Shown: positions 1 to 6,852 of the stretch, one piece after another
Layout of the letters: every line of letters starts with the position of its first letter
Numbering within the stretch: the stretch's first letter is position 1
Assembly: GCA_947589205.1 (NCBI GenBank)
Contig: CANQCJ010000078.1
Span: forward strand, 1-9,063
Reading direction: 5' to 3'
DNA from: an uncultured Ruminococcus sp.
Lineage (GTDB): Bacteria > Bacillota > Clostridia > Oscillospirales > Ruminococcaceae
Length of the DNA stretch: 9,063 nucleotides
Program-made: the position numbers and the translations under genes
The notes under the pieces: generated by a model
What the model was told of the DNA's origin: nothing
Database searches by the model: none
What the model saw: only the letters and a program-made list of their open reading frames with translations

Positions 1-1
1 C

Positions 2-1120
2 TTTCACGGGCAGTTCAGAAATTCCGAGGGAGAGCTTTTTGAAAGGCTCTCGAAAAATGCCAAGCTTGCGATCGCCTGCGATATGCCGAGCGGAGTTGAT
101 TCTCTGAGCGGTTCGGCAGCGGCGGGAACGTTAAAATGCGATATTACCGTGACGTTTCACGCAAAAAAACTCGGCACGGAGCTTTACCCCGCGCGGGAGC
201 TTTGCGGAAAAATCATCGTCCGCGATATAGGCATACCGAAAAATTGGGAAAATGAGCTTAACGACAAAACGCAGATATTTCTGCCAAAGCCCGATGAATT
301 GCGGCTAAAGCCGCGTCCCGCGCATTCTCACAAGGGCACGTTCGGCACGGCGCTTATCATTGCCGGAAGCCGCGAATATATCGGCGCGGCGGCGGTATGT
401 TCCCGCGCGGCGTTAAGAACGGGGGCGGGCATCGTTCGGCTGGCAAGCTGTGAGACAGCCGCCTGCGCTATAGCAAACGGCGCGCCCGAATGCGTTTACG
501 ATATTCTGCCCGAGGATATTGCCGAGCACGAAAAGGTCATATCGGAGCTTGTCAAAAAAGCGGATTCTGTCGTCGTCGGCTGCGGAATGGGAAACAGCGA
601 GAAAACCCTGTCGGCGGTAAAGACGGTCATAAAAAACGCGGTCTGTCCGGTAATTATCGACGCGGACGGAATAAATCAGCTTGCGGCGCATATAGATATA
701 TTAAAGGACAAGAGCTGCGATGTCGTTCTTACCCCGCATATCGGCGAGCTCGCAAGGCTGTGCGGCGCAGAGGTAAAAGACGTTTTGCAAAACCGTTATG
801 CGCTTTGCAAGGAGTTAAGCGAAAAATATTCCGCGACTATACTTTCAAAGGATTCGTCGTCGATGATATTTTCATACGGCAAGGTCTATGCCTGCTCGTT
901 CGGCAGCAGTGCGCTGGCTAAAGGCGGTTCGGGGGATATGCTTGCGGGAGTTATCGGTTCGCTTTGCGCGCAAGGCTATCCGCCGGAAGAAGCCTGTCTG
1001 CTTGCCTGCGCGATAGTCGGATATACCGCCGCAGAGCTAAGCAGGGAGCTTTCGCCGTCGTATATTACCGCGACCGATATTATAGGGCATTTCGGCAAAA
1101 CGCTTGCGGCTTTTGAATAA
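2..1120 (+). CDS. nnr: Bifunctional NAD(P)H-hydrate epimerase / ADP-dependent NAD(P)H-hydrate dehydratase, 5'-truncated by window edge
   Basis: This enzyme repairs hydrated NADH/NADPH: the N-terminal YjeF_N domain epimerises the R and S hydrates, and the C-terminal ribokinase-like domain dehydrates the S form using ADP or ATP. The reading frame is open from base 2 (FHGQF...), so the gene begins before the window. The first ATG at 83 lies inside the conserved DMPSGVDS motif and is not the start. About 372 residues are visible; the usual fused length is near 500, so roughly 130 N-terminal residues are missing. The rest of the epimerase domain runs to the DIGIP motif (about 226-240). The dehydratase domain shows GTFGTALIIAGS, ALRTGAGIV, DADGIN, TPHIGELARL and GGSGDMLAG, whose Asp (935-937) is the expected catalytic residue. 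The next gene starts 19 bases after the stop, so the two are probably co-transcribed. Family assignment is secure. Confidence 0.96.
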   Translation, partial: FHGQFRNSEGELFERLSKNAKLAIACDMPSGVDSLSGSAAAGTLKCDITVTFHAKKLGTELYPARELCGKIIVRDIGIPKNWENELNDKTQIFLPKPDELRLKPRPAHSHKGTFGTALIIAGSREYIGAAAVCSRAALRTGAGIVRLASCETAACAIANGAPECVYDILPEDIAEHEKVISELVKKADSVVVGCGMGNSEKTLSAVKTVIKNAVCPVIIDADGINQLAAHIDILKDKSCDVVLTPHIGELARLCGAEVKDVLQNRYALCKELSEKYSATILSKDSSSMIFSYGKVYACSFGSSALAKGGSGDMLAGVIGSLCAQGYPPEEACLLACAIVGYTAAELSRELSPSYITATDIIGHFGKTLAAFE

Positions 1121-1125
1121 ATATC

Positions 1126-1132
1126 AAGAGGG
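1126..1132 (+). promoter_or_regulatory. Shine-Dalgarno that fixes a TTG start
   Basis: AAGAGGG sits 7 bases before TTG 1140, just after the nnr stop at 1120. From this TTG the protein opens with a clean lipoprotein signal peptide. The alternative TTG at 1104 would put 12 extra residues before it and overlap nnr. Confidence 0.75.
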
Positions 1133-1139
1133 TGTTTTT

Positions 1140-1607
1140 TTGAAAAAGCTGCTGCTGATTTTTGTGTGCGCTTTAACGCTTTGTTCCTGCGGAAAAAAGG
1201 ACAGCGCGCCGGAAAAGCTTGCGGAAAATTTTGACGTAAACGCGAGAATTTGTGACGGAGCTTTTGAAGCTGAAGCGAAAATGAGCCGTTCGCCGGAGGG
1301 CTGGCAGATAACCGTCACGTCTCCGGAAACTATCGAGGGAATGAAAATAACGCTTACGCAGTCGGACTGCCGTATCGCGTTCAGCGAGCTTGCCTATAAT
1401 GTTAAAAGCGACGAACTGCCGGAAAATTCCCCGCTGCGGCTCACCGCCCGCGCACTCGACAAGGCTGCCGCCGCAAAGACCTCCGGCTCGCTCGGGGATC
1501 TCGATTATTCGCTGAGCTTTAAGGACGGCAGTCCGCAGACGTTAAAGATAGGTTCGAGCATAACCGCCGAATTTGACGGATATAAGAAAACGAATAAGGA
1601 AAAATAA
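1140..1607 (+). CDS. Small secreted lipoprotein, possibly LolA/GerS-like
   Basis: The product has 155 residues and starts at TTG 1140. The N-terminus (MKKLLLIFVCALTLCSCGKK) is a lipoprotein signal peptide with lipobox L-C-S-C, so the protein should be lipidated at Cys17 and anchored on the outer face of the membrane. The mature part has no membrane segment. It reads as alternating beta strands (GAFEAEAKMSRSPEGWQITV, then TIEGMKITL, then LDYSLSFKDG), ending in a Lys-rich tail. This pattern, and its place directly after nnr, resemble the LolA-fold lipoproteins (GerS-type) that I recall between nnr and alanine racemase genes in Clostridia. The fold call is inference; the lipoprotein call is direct. 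No alr follows here: a terminator and a convergent gene do. It is likely co-transcribed with nnr. Confidence 0.8.
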   Translation: MKKLLLIFVCALTLCSCGKKDSAPEKLAENFDVNARICDGAFEAEAKMSRSPEGWQITVTSPETIEGMKITLTQSDCRIAFSELAYNVKSDELPENSPLRLTARALDKAAAAKTSGSLGDLDYSLSFKDGSPQTLKIGSSITAEFDGYKKTNKEK

Positions 1608-1612
1608 AAAAA

Positions 1613-1645
1613 CGCGCGCCTTTTTCACAAAGCGCGCGCTGATTA
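1613..1645. terminator. Bidirectional rho-independent terminator
   Basis: A GC-rich stem pairs CGCGCGC (1613-1619) plus TTT with AAA plus GCGCGCG (1629-1638), with one bulged C and a short loop. On the minus strand the stem is followed by T7-A-T4 (complement of 1601-1612), an excellent U-run for the gene ending at 1665. On the plus strand it is followed by TGATTATTTTTA, a weaker run for the lipoprotein ending at 1607. It separates two convergent genes. Confidence 0.88.
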
Positions 1646-1664
1646 TTTTTAATTGAGCCGGGAA

Positions 1665-2615
1665 TTATTCGGCGGTCATCGGGCACTCGATAATGTTTCC
1701 GTCAGCATCATAGAAGGTTACGTCAACGATATAGAAGTCAGCCTGGTTCGGAATGCTCCATCTCATGAAGCAGAGATACTGAGGATCTTCGATAGCCTCG
1801 AACGGTCCCATGATACCTACACGTCCGCTCTCAACATAAGTAGCCCACTCGGAGGTCCATTCGCCCTCGCTGATGTCGGAATTTACTTCCTTCCAGGAGT
1901 TGTCAGCGCCGACCTTGGTAGCGATAGAGCCCATGAAGTTACCGGGAACGAGAGACTCTGTACCTGTTGAGGTATCGGTGAACATACCCTCCGCCTTGGT
2001 CATGAACTCGATGTCGACGGTCATGATGTTTGCAAGCTCATCGGTGTGACCGGCAAACAGCTTGCTCATATCGAACTGTACCTTCGGGATCTTGTAGCCT
2101 GTTCCGGCATCGTTAAGATCGAGGACCTGAACGCGGAGCATCGGTACGCCCTCTACCTCTTCGACAGTGGCGGTGATGTGCGATTCATCGGTTCCCTCAT
2201 AGTCCTTTTCAGCGAAGGGTCCGAAGAAATCTTCAACATTCATATCGGTAGTGAATTTAAGAGAAGCGTTCTCGTAATTCTTGAGAGTTGCGGGCATTTC
2301 GGAAATGTCCTTAGGACCTTCCGCTTCGCCTTCGCCTTCACCCTCGCCCTCGGCGGCGGACTCATCGGCTGCGCTCTCGTCTGCAGCGCTTTCTTCAGCA
2401 GCGGATTCCTCGGCGGCAGACTCCTCAGCCGCGCTCTCCTCTGCAGCGGATTCCTCCGCAGCGCTTTCCTCTTCAGCCGCGCTTTCTTCTGCCTCGGCAG
2501 CTGCGCTGCTGGTATCTGCGGCGGCGCTCGATGTATCGTCCTCTTTATCGCCGCAGGCGGTCATCATAGAAGCCGCAAGCAGAGCGGCAACTGTACACGC
2601 TAAAAGCTTTTTCAT
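1665..2615 (-). CDS. Secreted lipoprotein with ESAAE-repeat linker and a beta-rich C-terminal domain, function unknown
   Basis: The product has 316 residues. Residues 1-21 are a lipoprotein signal peptide (MKKLLACTVAALLAASMMTAC), with Cys21 as the lipid anchor. Residues 22-43 are Ser/Ala/Asp-rich. Residues 44-89 are nine five-residue units of the type ESAAE/ESAAD, followed by a Gly-Glu run at 90-100. Together they make a long acidic low-complexity stalk. Residues 101-316 form a globular domain with alternating strands and many aromatic residues; this looks like a jelly-roll or carbohydrate-binding-like fold, but that is a guess. ATG 2615 is preceded by GGAGGT (2624-2629) with an 8-base gap. 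Codons favour TTC, AAG, ATC and ACC, unlike the TTT/AAA/ATA-rich transporter genes nearby, which suggests high expression. It is transcribed alone. Possible roles are surface substrate binding or cell-wall interaction. Confidence 0.85.
   Translation of the reverse strand: MKKLLACTVAALLAASMMTACGDKEDDTSSAAADTSSAAAEAEESAAEEESAAEESAAEESAAEESAAEESAAEESAADESAADESAAEGEGEGEGEAEGPKDISEMPATLKNYENASLKFTTDMNVEDFFGPFAEKDYEGTDESHITATVEEVEGVPMLRVQVLDLNDAGTGYKIPKVQFDMSKLFAGHTDELANIMTVDIEFMTKAEGMFTDTSTGTESLVPGNFMGSIATKVGADNSWKEVNSDISEGEWTSEWATYVESGRVGIMGPFEAIEDPQYLCFMRWSIPNQADFYIVDVTFYDADGNIIECPMTAE
2349..2486 (-). repeat. 15-bp tandem coding repeat (nine ESAAE/ESAAD units)
   Basis: Nine units encode residues 44-89 of the lipoprotein, with one extra Glu between units 1 and 2. 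Synonymous positions differ between units (for example GCGGATTCCTC versus GCGCTTTCCTC on the plus strand). The array is therefore an older repeat kept at protein level, not a fresh slippage product. It is followed by a Gly-Glu run (2316-2348). Confidence 0.9.
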
Positions 2616-2670
2616 AATTGATTACCTCCAAAAGAAAATCTTCTGTTTTGTTTTTTTATTTATATAGACA

Positions 2671-2699
2671 ATTATATCATAATGCGAAAAAAGTTTCAA
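2671..2699 (-). promoter_or_regulatory. SigA-type promoter of the repeat lipoprotein gene
   Basis: On the minus strand TTGAAA (2694-2699) and a perfect TATAAT (2671-2676) are separated by 17 bases. Transcription should start near 2664, giving a leader of about 49 bases before ATG 2615. This fits the codon-based sign of strong expression. Confidence 0.85.
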
Positions 2700-2772
2700 T
2701 TATCTATTTGCACAATCTTGATGTTTTGTTTTGTACATTTTTTTGTAATTTTAACTTAAAACGCTGCTGAAA

Positions 2773-2788
2773 ACGATTTCACAATCGT
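2773..2788. other. Short AT-rich hairpin downstream of the ABC operon, doubtful terminator
   Basis: ACGATT (2773-2778) and AATCGT (2783-2788) form a 6-bp stem with a TCAC loop, 35 bases past the stop of the last ABC gene. On the minus strand only TTTT follows. On the plus strand ATATTTTT follows, but no plus gene ends here. It may end the operon inefficiently. The rest of 2700-2822 is AT-rich with no other feature I can support. Confidence 0.35.
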
Positions 2789-2822
2789 ATATTTTTAACA
2801 AAACGTTAGCAATTTTACGCTA

Positions 2823-3476
2823 TCAGATACCGATACCTCTTTTTTGCAGAAAGCCGACCGAGGCAAACGTCAGCGCGAGCAATACCGCCGAGCAAAGAAG
2901 CAGGAAATATTTTTCTTCAAAGCTGCCCGAGGACATCGAAAAAAGATACAGGCTTTTCAGATCGTCCTTCAACATAAAATTGCAGATGTAATACATTATT
3001 GAGACCATATACCCCGCTGTGCAGCTTCCTGCCGCTCCGGAAAAGAAAAAGCCTAATGAACCGAGAAAAACCGCGCTTGCAAAGCCGCCTATAAAGTGCC
3101 GCACGGTGACATCGCTTTCGCAGCTGTGCATTATTACCGTAAATACGCCGAATATTACCGCAAATACGCCGAATATTACCGCAAGAAAAGCAACGGAATA
3201 CGCCGTTCTGATAAGGCATACCGAAAGATAGTCTGTGCGTTTTGAACGCACAAGGCTGCGGATATTTTCATTTTGTTCGGGCATAAAAACGGGCGTCAGC
3301 AGGGCGGTCCCCGTTAATGACAAAAACATTTCCAACGGCTGCGCGGACTCCCGCGGGTCTAGCGAGGATATGCCGAAGGCCGCGGGCGTTATAAGTGTTA
3401 TGACGAGCGCGAGCATCAAATGCGGAAATGTGTTATGCTTTAGATTTACGGCTGCGATCCTTAAATAATTTGACAT
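2823..3476 (-). CDS. Small ABC-2-type permease subunit
   Basis: The 217-residue protein (MSNYLRIAAVNLKHNT...) is very hydrophobic, with about six membrane segments and no large soluble domain: near residues 19-36, 48-64, 86-116, 127-150, 153-168 and 191-210. It lacks ATPase motifs. By position it pairs with the larger permease and the ATPase encoded just upstream to form an ABC-2 exporter. ATG 3476 is chosen because AGGAGAGG (3485-3492) lies 8 bases before it; the GTG at 3485 would overlap that site. The start lies 44 bases inside the preceding permease gene, so translation is probably coupled. The third hydrophobic segment contains an exact in-frame duplication (AVIFGVF twice, then TVI; residues 99-115). 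The substrate cannot be told from sequence. Confidence 0.85.
   Translation of the reverse strand: MSNYLRIAAVNLKHNTFPHLMLALVITLITPAAFGISSLDPRESAQPLEMFLSLTGTALLTPVFMPEQNENIRSLVRSKRTDYLSVCLIRTAYSVAFLAVIFGVFAVIFGVFTVIMHSCESDVTVRHFIGGFASAVFLGSLGFFFSGAAGSCTAGYMVSIMYYICNFMLKDDLKSLYLFSMSSGSFEEKYFLLLCSAVLLALTFASVGFLQKRGIGI
3133..3184 (-). repeat. 21-bp in-frame tandem repeat inside a membrane helix
   Basis: On the plus strand the unit ATTACCGYAAATACGCCGAA plus T occurs at 3133-3153 and 3154-3174, differing at one base. A third copy of 10 bases follows at 3175-3184. It encodes AVIFGVF-AVIFGVF-TVI and lengthens one transmembrane segment. The near identity suggests a recent slippage duplication. Confidence 0.92.
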
Positions 3477-4680
3477 TGAAAACACCTCTCCTTTTCATTT
3501 CAAAAATAACGGCGGTCAGCAAAACTGCAAGTAAGGAGATCACCGTAAAAAACAGCCGGTTGAATACGATCGTATGCCATTCATTTTGGAAAATATCATA
3601 TCCCAAAAGCGAATTGTGACGCATAACAAAGGTAAAATTTCTGATACTTCCCGTAAGCTCTGATGAAGCAAAAATGCTTGCAAACCACCATGCGCCCTGC
3701 ACAAAAATTGCTATAAGTCCCGATGATATCTCGGTGACGAGCATTCCCGCGGCGGTCGACGCCATGATGTTGGGGATAAGCCAATAGACCGCAGTTTTCA
3801 GTATTGCAAATTTGTCAAGCTCGTTGTCGGGGTAAATTTTTTTTACATTTGCAAACGCAAGCAGCGCGGTAATAAATACAGGTATAATCATTGTGAAAAC
3901 GAGCGAAAAATATCTTGTGAAAATAAGCCTTGCAGATGTTATTTTTCTTGAATAAACAAGCTGCCGCATACCCGAGCTTTTATCGCGCTCCGAAAGAAAT
4001 ACGGCTAAAAAAACCGGCAGGGTCGACACTATTATCCCGAGATAATCGCAAAAAAGCCGCGCATACGCTCCGGTAATTTTGTCGTCGTTGTAAAACCGCT
4101 CCCATTCTTCAAGCGCGTCCTCATAGGTTTTCGGTATCCGCGAAAAATTGCCGATAATATTTTCATCGCTGTATTTTGAACCGCCGCCGATAATTTTGTC
4201 GGCTTTTCTCATAAGCTCTCGAAAATCATCGTATGTAAGCGTTGGCGGAATATTTATTTCGGGGATATTCCCGTCTGTATAAGCAAGACCTCCGTCCTCG
4301 CCCATAACATAACCGCTTGGTTCATAATCATCGAATTTTTCAAGCGTTTCTTTGGTGATCCCCGATAATTCCGTGATGATTTCCGCAAGCTTTTTCCTGT
4401 CCTTTTCTTTTAGCTTCACACATTTATAAAATCCGTAAGGATATGCCGAAAATTCCCCCGAAAGATATTCGCCGACAAGTCCCTCAATTGCAGCCGGCAT
4501 CATAATTTCGGGGACTTCTTTTTCAATCGTGCCGTAATCGGTTTGCCCCTCGATGGGTTTTTCAAGAGGTTTTTTACAGTCGTTTGCAAACTGCGTAAAA
4601 TAAAAGCCGAACAAAACCACGCAATAAATTACGAAAACAAGCGAAAAAATTATTTTTTTGCACTCTTTTAAAAACAGCAT
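3433..4680 (-). CDS. Large ABC-2-type permease subunit with extracellular domain
   Basis: The 415-residue protein starts MLFLKECKK at ATG 4680. One membrane segment (10-28) is followed by a long hydrophilic, probably extracellular domain (about 30-212) rich in Glu, Lys and Pro. Further membrane segments follow, beginning at about 214-229 and ending near the basic C-terminus (LFKDRSRKSKA). Segments include LGIIVSTLPVFLAVF, FSLVFTMIIPVFITALLAF, LIAIFVQGAWWFASIF and LFFTVISLLAVLLTAVIF. This layout is typical of ABC-2 exporters that handle peptides or hydrophobic toxins. The start is set by GGGAGGGG (4687-4694); an in-frame ATG at 4761 would overlap the ATPase gene by 80 bases. One base separates this start from the ATPase stop, and the gene end overlaps the small permease. 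The extracellular domain may recognise substrate, but this is inference. Confidence 0.87.
   Translation of the reverse strand: MLFLKECKKIIFSLVFVIYCVVLFGFYFTQFANDCKKPLEKPIEGQTDYGTIEKEVPEIMMPAAIEGLVGEYLSGEFSAYPYGFYKCVKLKEKDRKKLAEIITELSGITKETLEKFDDYEPSGYVMGEDGGLAYTDGNIPEINIPPTLTYDDFRELMRKADKIIGGGSKYSDENIIGNFSRIPKTYEDALEEWERFYNDDKITGAYARLFCDYLGIIVSTLPVFLAVFLSERDKSSGMRQLVYSRKITSARLIFTRYFSLVFTMIIPVFITALLAFANVKKIYPDNELDKFAILKTAVYWLIPNIMASTAAGMLVTEISSGLIAIFVQGAWWFASIFASSELTGSIRNFTFVMRHNSLLGYDIFQNEWHTIVFNRLFFTVISLLAVLLTAVIFEMKRRGVFNVKLFKDRSRKSKA
3485..3492 (-). promoter_or_regulatory. Shine-Dalgarno that fixes the small permease start
   Basis: AGGAGAGG on the minus strand lies 8 bases before ATG 3476 and inside the end of the upstream permease gene. 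It rules out the more upstream GTG at 3485, which directly abuts this site. Confidence 0.8.
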
Positions 4681-4681
4681 T

Positions 4682-5572
4682 TTACACCCCTCCCGAAACA
4701 TCGCAGCCATTGCTGTAAAGGCAGTAAATATACGCGTCCTCGAGATTAGGCGGAGTAGCATTTGCTTTTATCCCGGGCTTATCCTCACAAATTATCCGCA
4801 CGGTGACATATTCGTTCTGCACGAGCATTCCGGTCACAATAAACCGCTTTTTTATTTCGGCAAGATATTTTTTCTCGGCGTTTATCGTAAAAACCTTGCC
4901 GTTTGTGTTTTCAAGAAGCCGTGAGACCGTTCCCCTCCAAAGGATCTCTCCGCCGTTCATGACCGCAATATCCTCGCAGGTCGCCTCGATATCTCCGACA
5001 ATATGCGTTGAAAGTATCACAATTCTTTCCTCGGCGACCTCGCAGAGCAGATTTCTGAAGCGTATACGCTCCTCCGGGTCGAGTCCCGCAGTCGGTTCGT
5101 CGACTATCAGCGTTTTAGGGTCGTGCAAAAGCGCCTGAGCGATACCGAGACGGCGTTTCATTCCGCCCGATAACGCTTTCACCCTTTTGTGCCTTTGTTC
5201 TTCGAGATTAACGCGCTTTAGCAGCATTTCTATCCGCTCTCTTCTAAGCGTTTTGTCCATTCCCGAAAGCAGCCCCAGATAATCGAGACTTTCCCAAACG
5301 CTCATTGTCGGGTACATTGAAAAGTCCTGCGGAAGATAGCCGATGATACTGCGTATCTCACGCGCGTTTTCTATAGGTATCCCGCAGACGCTGATACTGC
5401 CGCCTTGTATCGTGTGAAGCGCGGCGAGGCATTTCATCAGCGTAGTTTTACCCGCGCCGTTTCGCCCGAGCAGCCCGAGCATACCCTGTTCAATTGTAAG
5501 CGTCACGTCCTTTAAAGCCCTTTTCCTGCCGTAAAATTTGTCGACATGACTTATCTCGATCCTGTTTTCCAT
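4682..5572 (-). CDS. ABC transporter ATP-binding protein (ABC-2 exporter type)
   Basis: The 296-residue cytoplasmic ATPase drives the exporter formed with the two permeases encoded downstream. All motifs are intact: Walker A GRNGAGKTT (36-44), Q-loop LPQDFS (Gln82), signature LSGGMKRRLG (134-143), Walker B TLIVDEPTAGLDP (154-166, Glu159 catalytic) and H-loop STH (His190). Residues from about 220 on form an accessory C-terminal region seen in exporters of this class; it ends in a Tyr/Cys-rich stretch (DAYIYCLYSNGCDVSGG). ATG 5572 is preceded by GAAAGGA (5581-5587), 8 bases from the start. The stop lies one base before the large permease start. A hairpin (5596-5626) separates the gene from the kinase gene upstream. 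The class is certain; the substrate is unknown, with antimicrobial peptides a reasonable guess from context. Confidence 0.95.
   Translation of the reverse strand: MENRIEISHVDKFYGRKRALKDVTLTIEQGMLGLLGRNGAGKTTLMKCLAALHTIQGGSISVCGIPIENAREIRSIIGYLPQDFSMYPTMSVWESLDYLGLLSGMDKTLRRERIEMLLKRVNLEEQRHKRVKALSGGMKRRLGIAQALLHDPKTLIVDEPTAGLDPEERIRFRNLLCEVAEERIVILSTHIVGDIEATCEDIAVMNGGEILWRGTVSRLLENTNGKVFTINAEKKYLAEIKKRFIVTGMLVQNEYVTVRIICEDKPGIKANATPPNLEDAYIYCLYSNGCDVSGGV
4687..4694 (-). promoter_or_regulatory. Shine-Dalgarno that fixes the large permease start
   Basis: GGGAGGGG on the minus strand lies 6 bases before ATG 4680, within the last codons of the ATPase gene. It supports MLFLKECKK as the N-terminus rather than the longer frame from 4761. 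Confidence 0.85.
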
Positions 5573-5595
5573 AAAAATTTTCCTTTCATAAAAAA

Positions 5596-5626
5596 TATAG
5601 CACAGCCTTTTTTAAGCTATGCTATA
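5596..5626 (-). terminator. Hairpin with U-run between kinase and ATPase genes (attenuator or partial terminator)
   Basis: The minus-strand RNA pairs UAUAGCAUAGC with GCUGUGCUAUA as an 11-bp stem with one G-U pair and a 9-base loop. UUUUUAUG follows directly, just before the ATPase Shine-Dalgarno. The stem is AU-rich, so termination would be partial. It could lower transporter expression relative to the regulatory genes, or act as an RNA processing point. In DNA the same sequence is a near-palindrome and could be an operator. Confidence 0.55.
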
Positions 5627-5647
5627 ATGATAAACCTATTTTTTCAA
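5619..5647 (-). promoter_or_regulatory. Possible weak internal promoter for the transporter genes
   Basis: TTGAAA (5642-5647) and TAGCAT (5619-5624) are 17 bases apart on the minus strand. The -35 matches consensus 5 of 6 and the -10 matches 4 of 6. The -10 lies inside the first arm of the hairpin, so a transcript from here would begin in the loop and escape the terminator. Confidence 0.3.
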
Positions 5648-5661
5648 TTTTTTATCTGCTT

Positions 5662-6852
5662 TCAAAAATTTTTTCCGCAGAAAAATTCAGCCGCTGCTTT
5701 TGCGCCGCCTTCATAATTCTCCAATGTTAATTTTCCGCCGCATTTTTCGCATATTATTTTACAGATATATAACCCGAGTCCGAAGTGAAGCCTGTCGGGC
5801 TCCTTTTCGTCCCGAAAAAACGGCTGAGCCGCGCTTTTTAACGCTTGCTGAGAAAAGCCCTTTCCGTCGTCGAAAACGGAGATTTTCAAAATATTTTCCG
5901 TTATGCTCACATCGGCTGAGGCATGATTTTTCGCATATCTTGCCGCGTTTGAAATTAAATTTTCATACACCTGCATGACAAGCTCTGCGTCGATAAAAAT
6001 ATTTTTATTTTCCTTTGGAAATTTGCTTTTGAATTTTTCATTGCATATCAAATTCCCGGTCTCGTTAAGCTGCATAAATAATTTTTCGGAGGAAATTTCC
6101 TTTATATCGGGCGCAATATCCTCTAACTTTTGCACGGCGTTCATTTTTTGCGTGTAATGCTCGAGACGCGTTATCTGTCCGCTCATCATTGCAAGCACGG
6201 ACAGCATTTTTTCTTCGGTTATTTTTCCATCGGGAACGTATTTTTCTAAAAATTCCGCATAGCCCTTCAGCACGGTGAGCGGAGTACGCAGATCGTGTGA
6301 AAACGCTGAATTAAGGCGTTTGCGCTCTTCGAGAGAACGCCACATCTCACGGTTGTTTTTATCCAATTGACAGCGCATTTCTTCAAATGCGCCGCACAGC
6401 GTACCGAGCTCGTCCTTTTTGTTGTATTCGATCTTGAAATCAAGCTGATTATCGGCGATCTTCCGTGAAGCGTCAAGTAAAATCGTGATAGGCTTTTTGA
6501 GCTTTCTTTTGTAAAAAACCGCTCCCGTGAGCGCAATACAGCCGAATATCCAGAGCGGTATCAAAATACATTGAGCATAGCAGATTATCCAGTAAATAAT
6601 ATACAGACCTGCGGTTTCTTTTGTAAATTTAACGTGTTTATCACTGTTTACCATCACTATAGAACCGTTGTATTCTTTCATTACATAGACGATATTATCA
6701 TTTTCAACGCCGTATTTTTCCGTGTACCAATCCTGAAGATCGTTTGTGCCGAAACCGATAAATGAAGCGCCGATCATCGTCGGGATAATACATATCAATA
6801 TATACCGCATCAATGCCCATTTCAGCGAGCGAGATCTTTTCACCTTTTCCAT
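5662..6852 (-). CDS. Two-component sensor histidine kinase, two-pass membrane type
   Basis: The 396-residue inner-membrane kinase has a first membrane segment at about 14-34, a short external loop (35-82), and a long hydrophobic stretch (83-113). HAMP-like linker (about 113-165), HisKA and HATPase_c domains follow. The phospho-acceptor is His186 in FSHDLRTPLTVLKGY. The ATP-binding boxes are present: N box ENLISNAARYA, G1 DDGKGFS and G2 FGLGLYICK. It should autophosphorylate and pass phosphate to Asp51 of the regulator encoded immediately upstream. Its ATG (6852) overlaps the regulator stop by 13 bases, so the two are translationally coupled; GGGG lies just upstream in the regulator coding region. 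The short outside loop suggests sensing at or within the membrane, as in antimicrobial-peptide sensors. That ligand class is inferred only from the neighbouring exporter. Confidence 0.93.
   Translation of the reverse strand: MEKVKRSRSLKWALMRYILICIIPTMIGASFIGFGTNDLQDWYTEKYGVENDNIVYVMKEYNGSIVMVNSDKHVKFTKETAGLYIIYWIICYAQCILIPLWIFGCIALTGAVFYKRKLKKPITILLDASRKIADNQLDFKIEYNKKDELGTLCGAFEEMRCQLDKNNREMWRSLEERKRLNSAFSHDLRTPLTVLKGYAEFLEKYVPDGKITEEKMLSVLAMMSGQITRLEHYTQKMNAVQKLEDIAPDIKEISSEKLFMQLNETGNLICNEKFKSKFPKENKNIFIDAELVMQVYENLISNAARYAKNHASADVSITENILKISVFDDGKGFSQQALKSAAQPFFRDEKEPDRLHFGLGLYICKIICEKCGGKLTLENYEGGAKAAAEFFCGKNF

Noticed and set aside
490..921. 143-codon plus-strand frame inside nnr
   Set aside because: It is an out-of-frame, Arg/Cys-rich shadow of the dehydratase domain.
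2046..2603. 185-codon plus-strand frame
   Set aside because: It lies fully opposite the supported minus-strand lipoprotein, with no ribosome site or recognisable domain.
2281..2667. Open plus-strand frame rich in Ser/Ala/Pro opposite the lipoprotein gene
   Set aside because: It is the antisense image of the ESAAE repeat. The minus gene has a signal peptide, Shine-Dalgarno and promoter; this frame has none.
2349..3184. Short tandem repeats as a possible CRISPR array
   Set aside because: The repeats are contiguous 15-bp and 21-bp coding units without spacers and stay in frame within proteins.
4681..4761. Longer N-terminus for the large permease from ATG 4761
   Set aside because: It would overlap the ATPase gene by 80 bases. 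ATG 4680 has an excellent Shine-Dalgarno and a normal permease N-terminus.
5623..5628. Plus-strand TATAAT in the kinase-ATPase gap
   Set aside because: It has no -35 partner, and the sequence is explained by the hairpin arm. Transcription would run antisense to the kinase gene.
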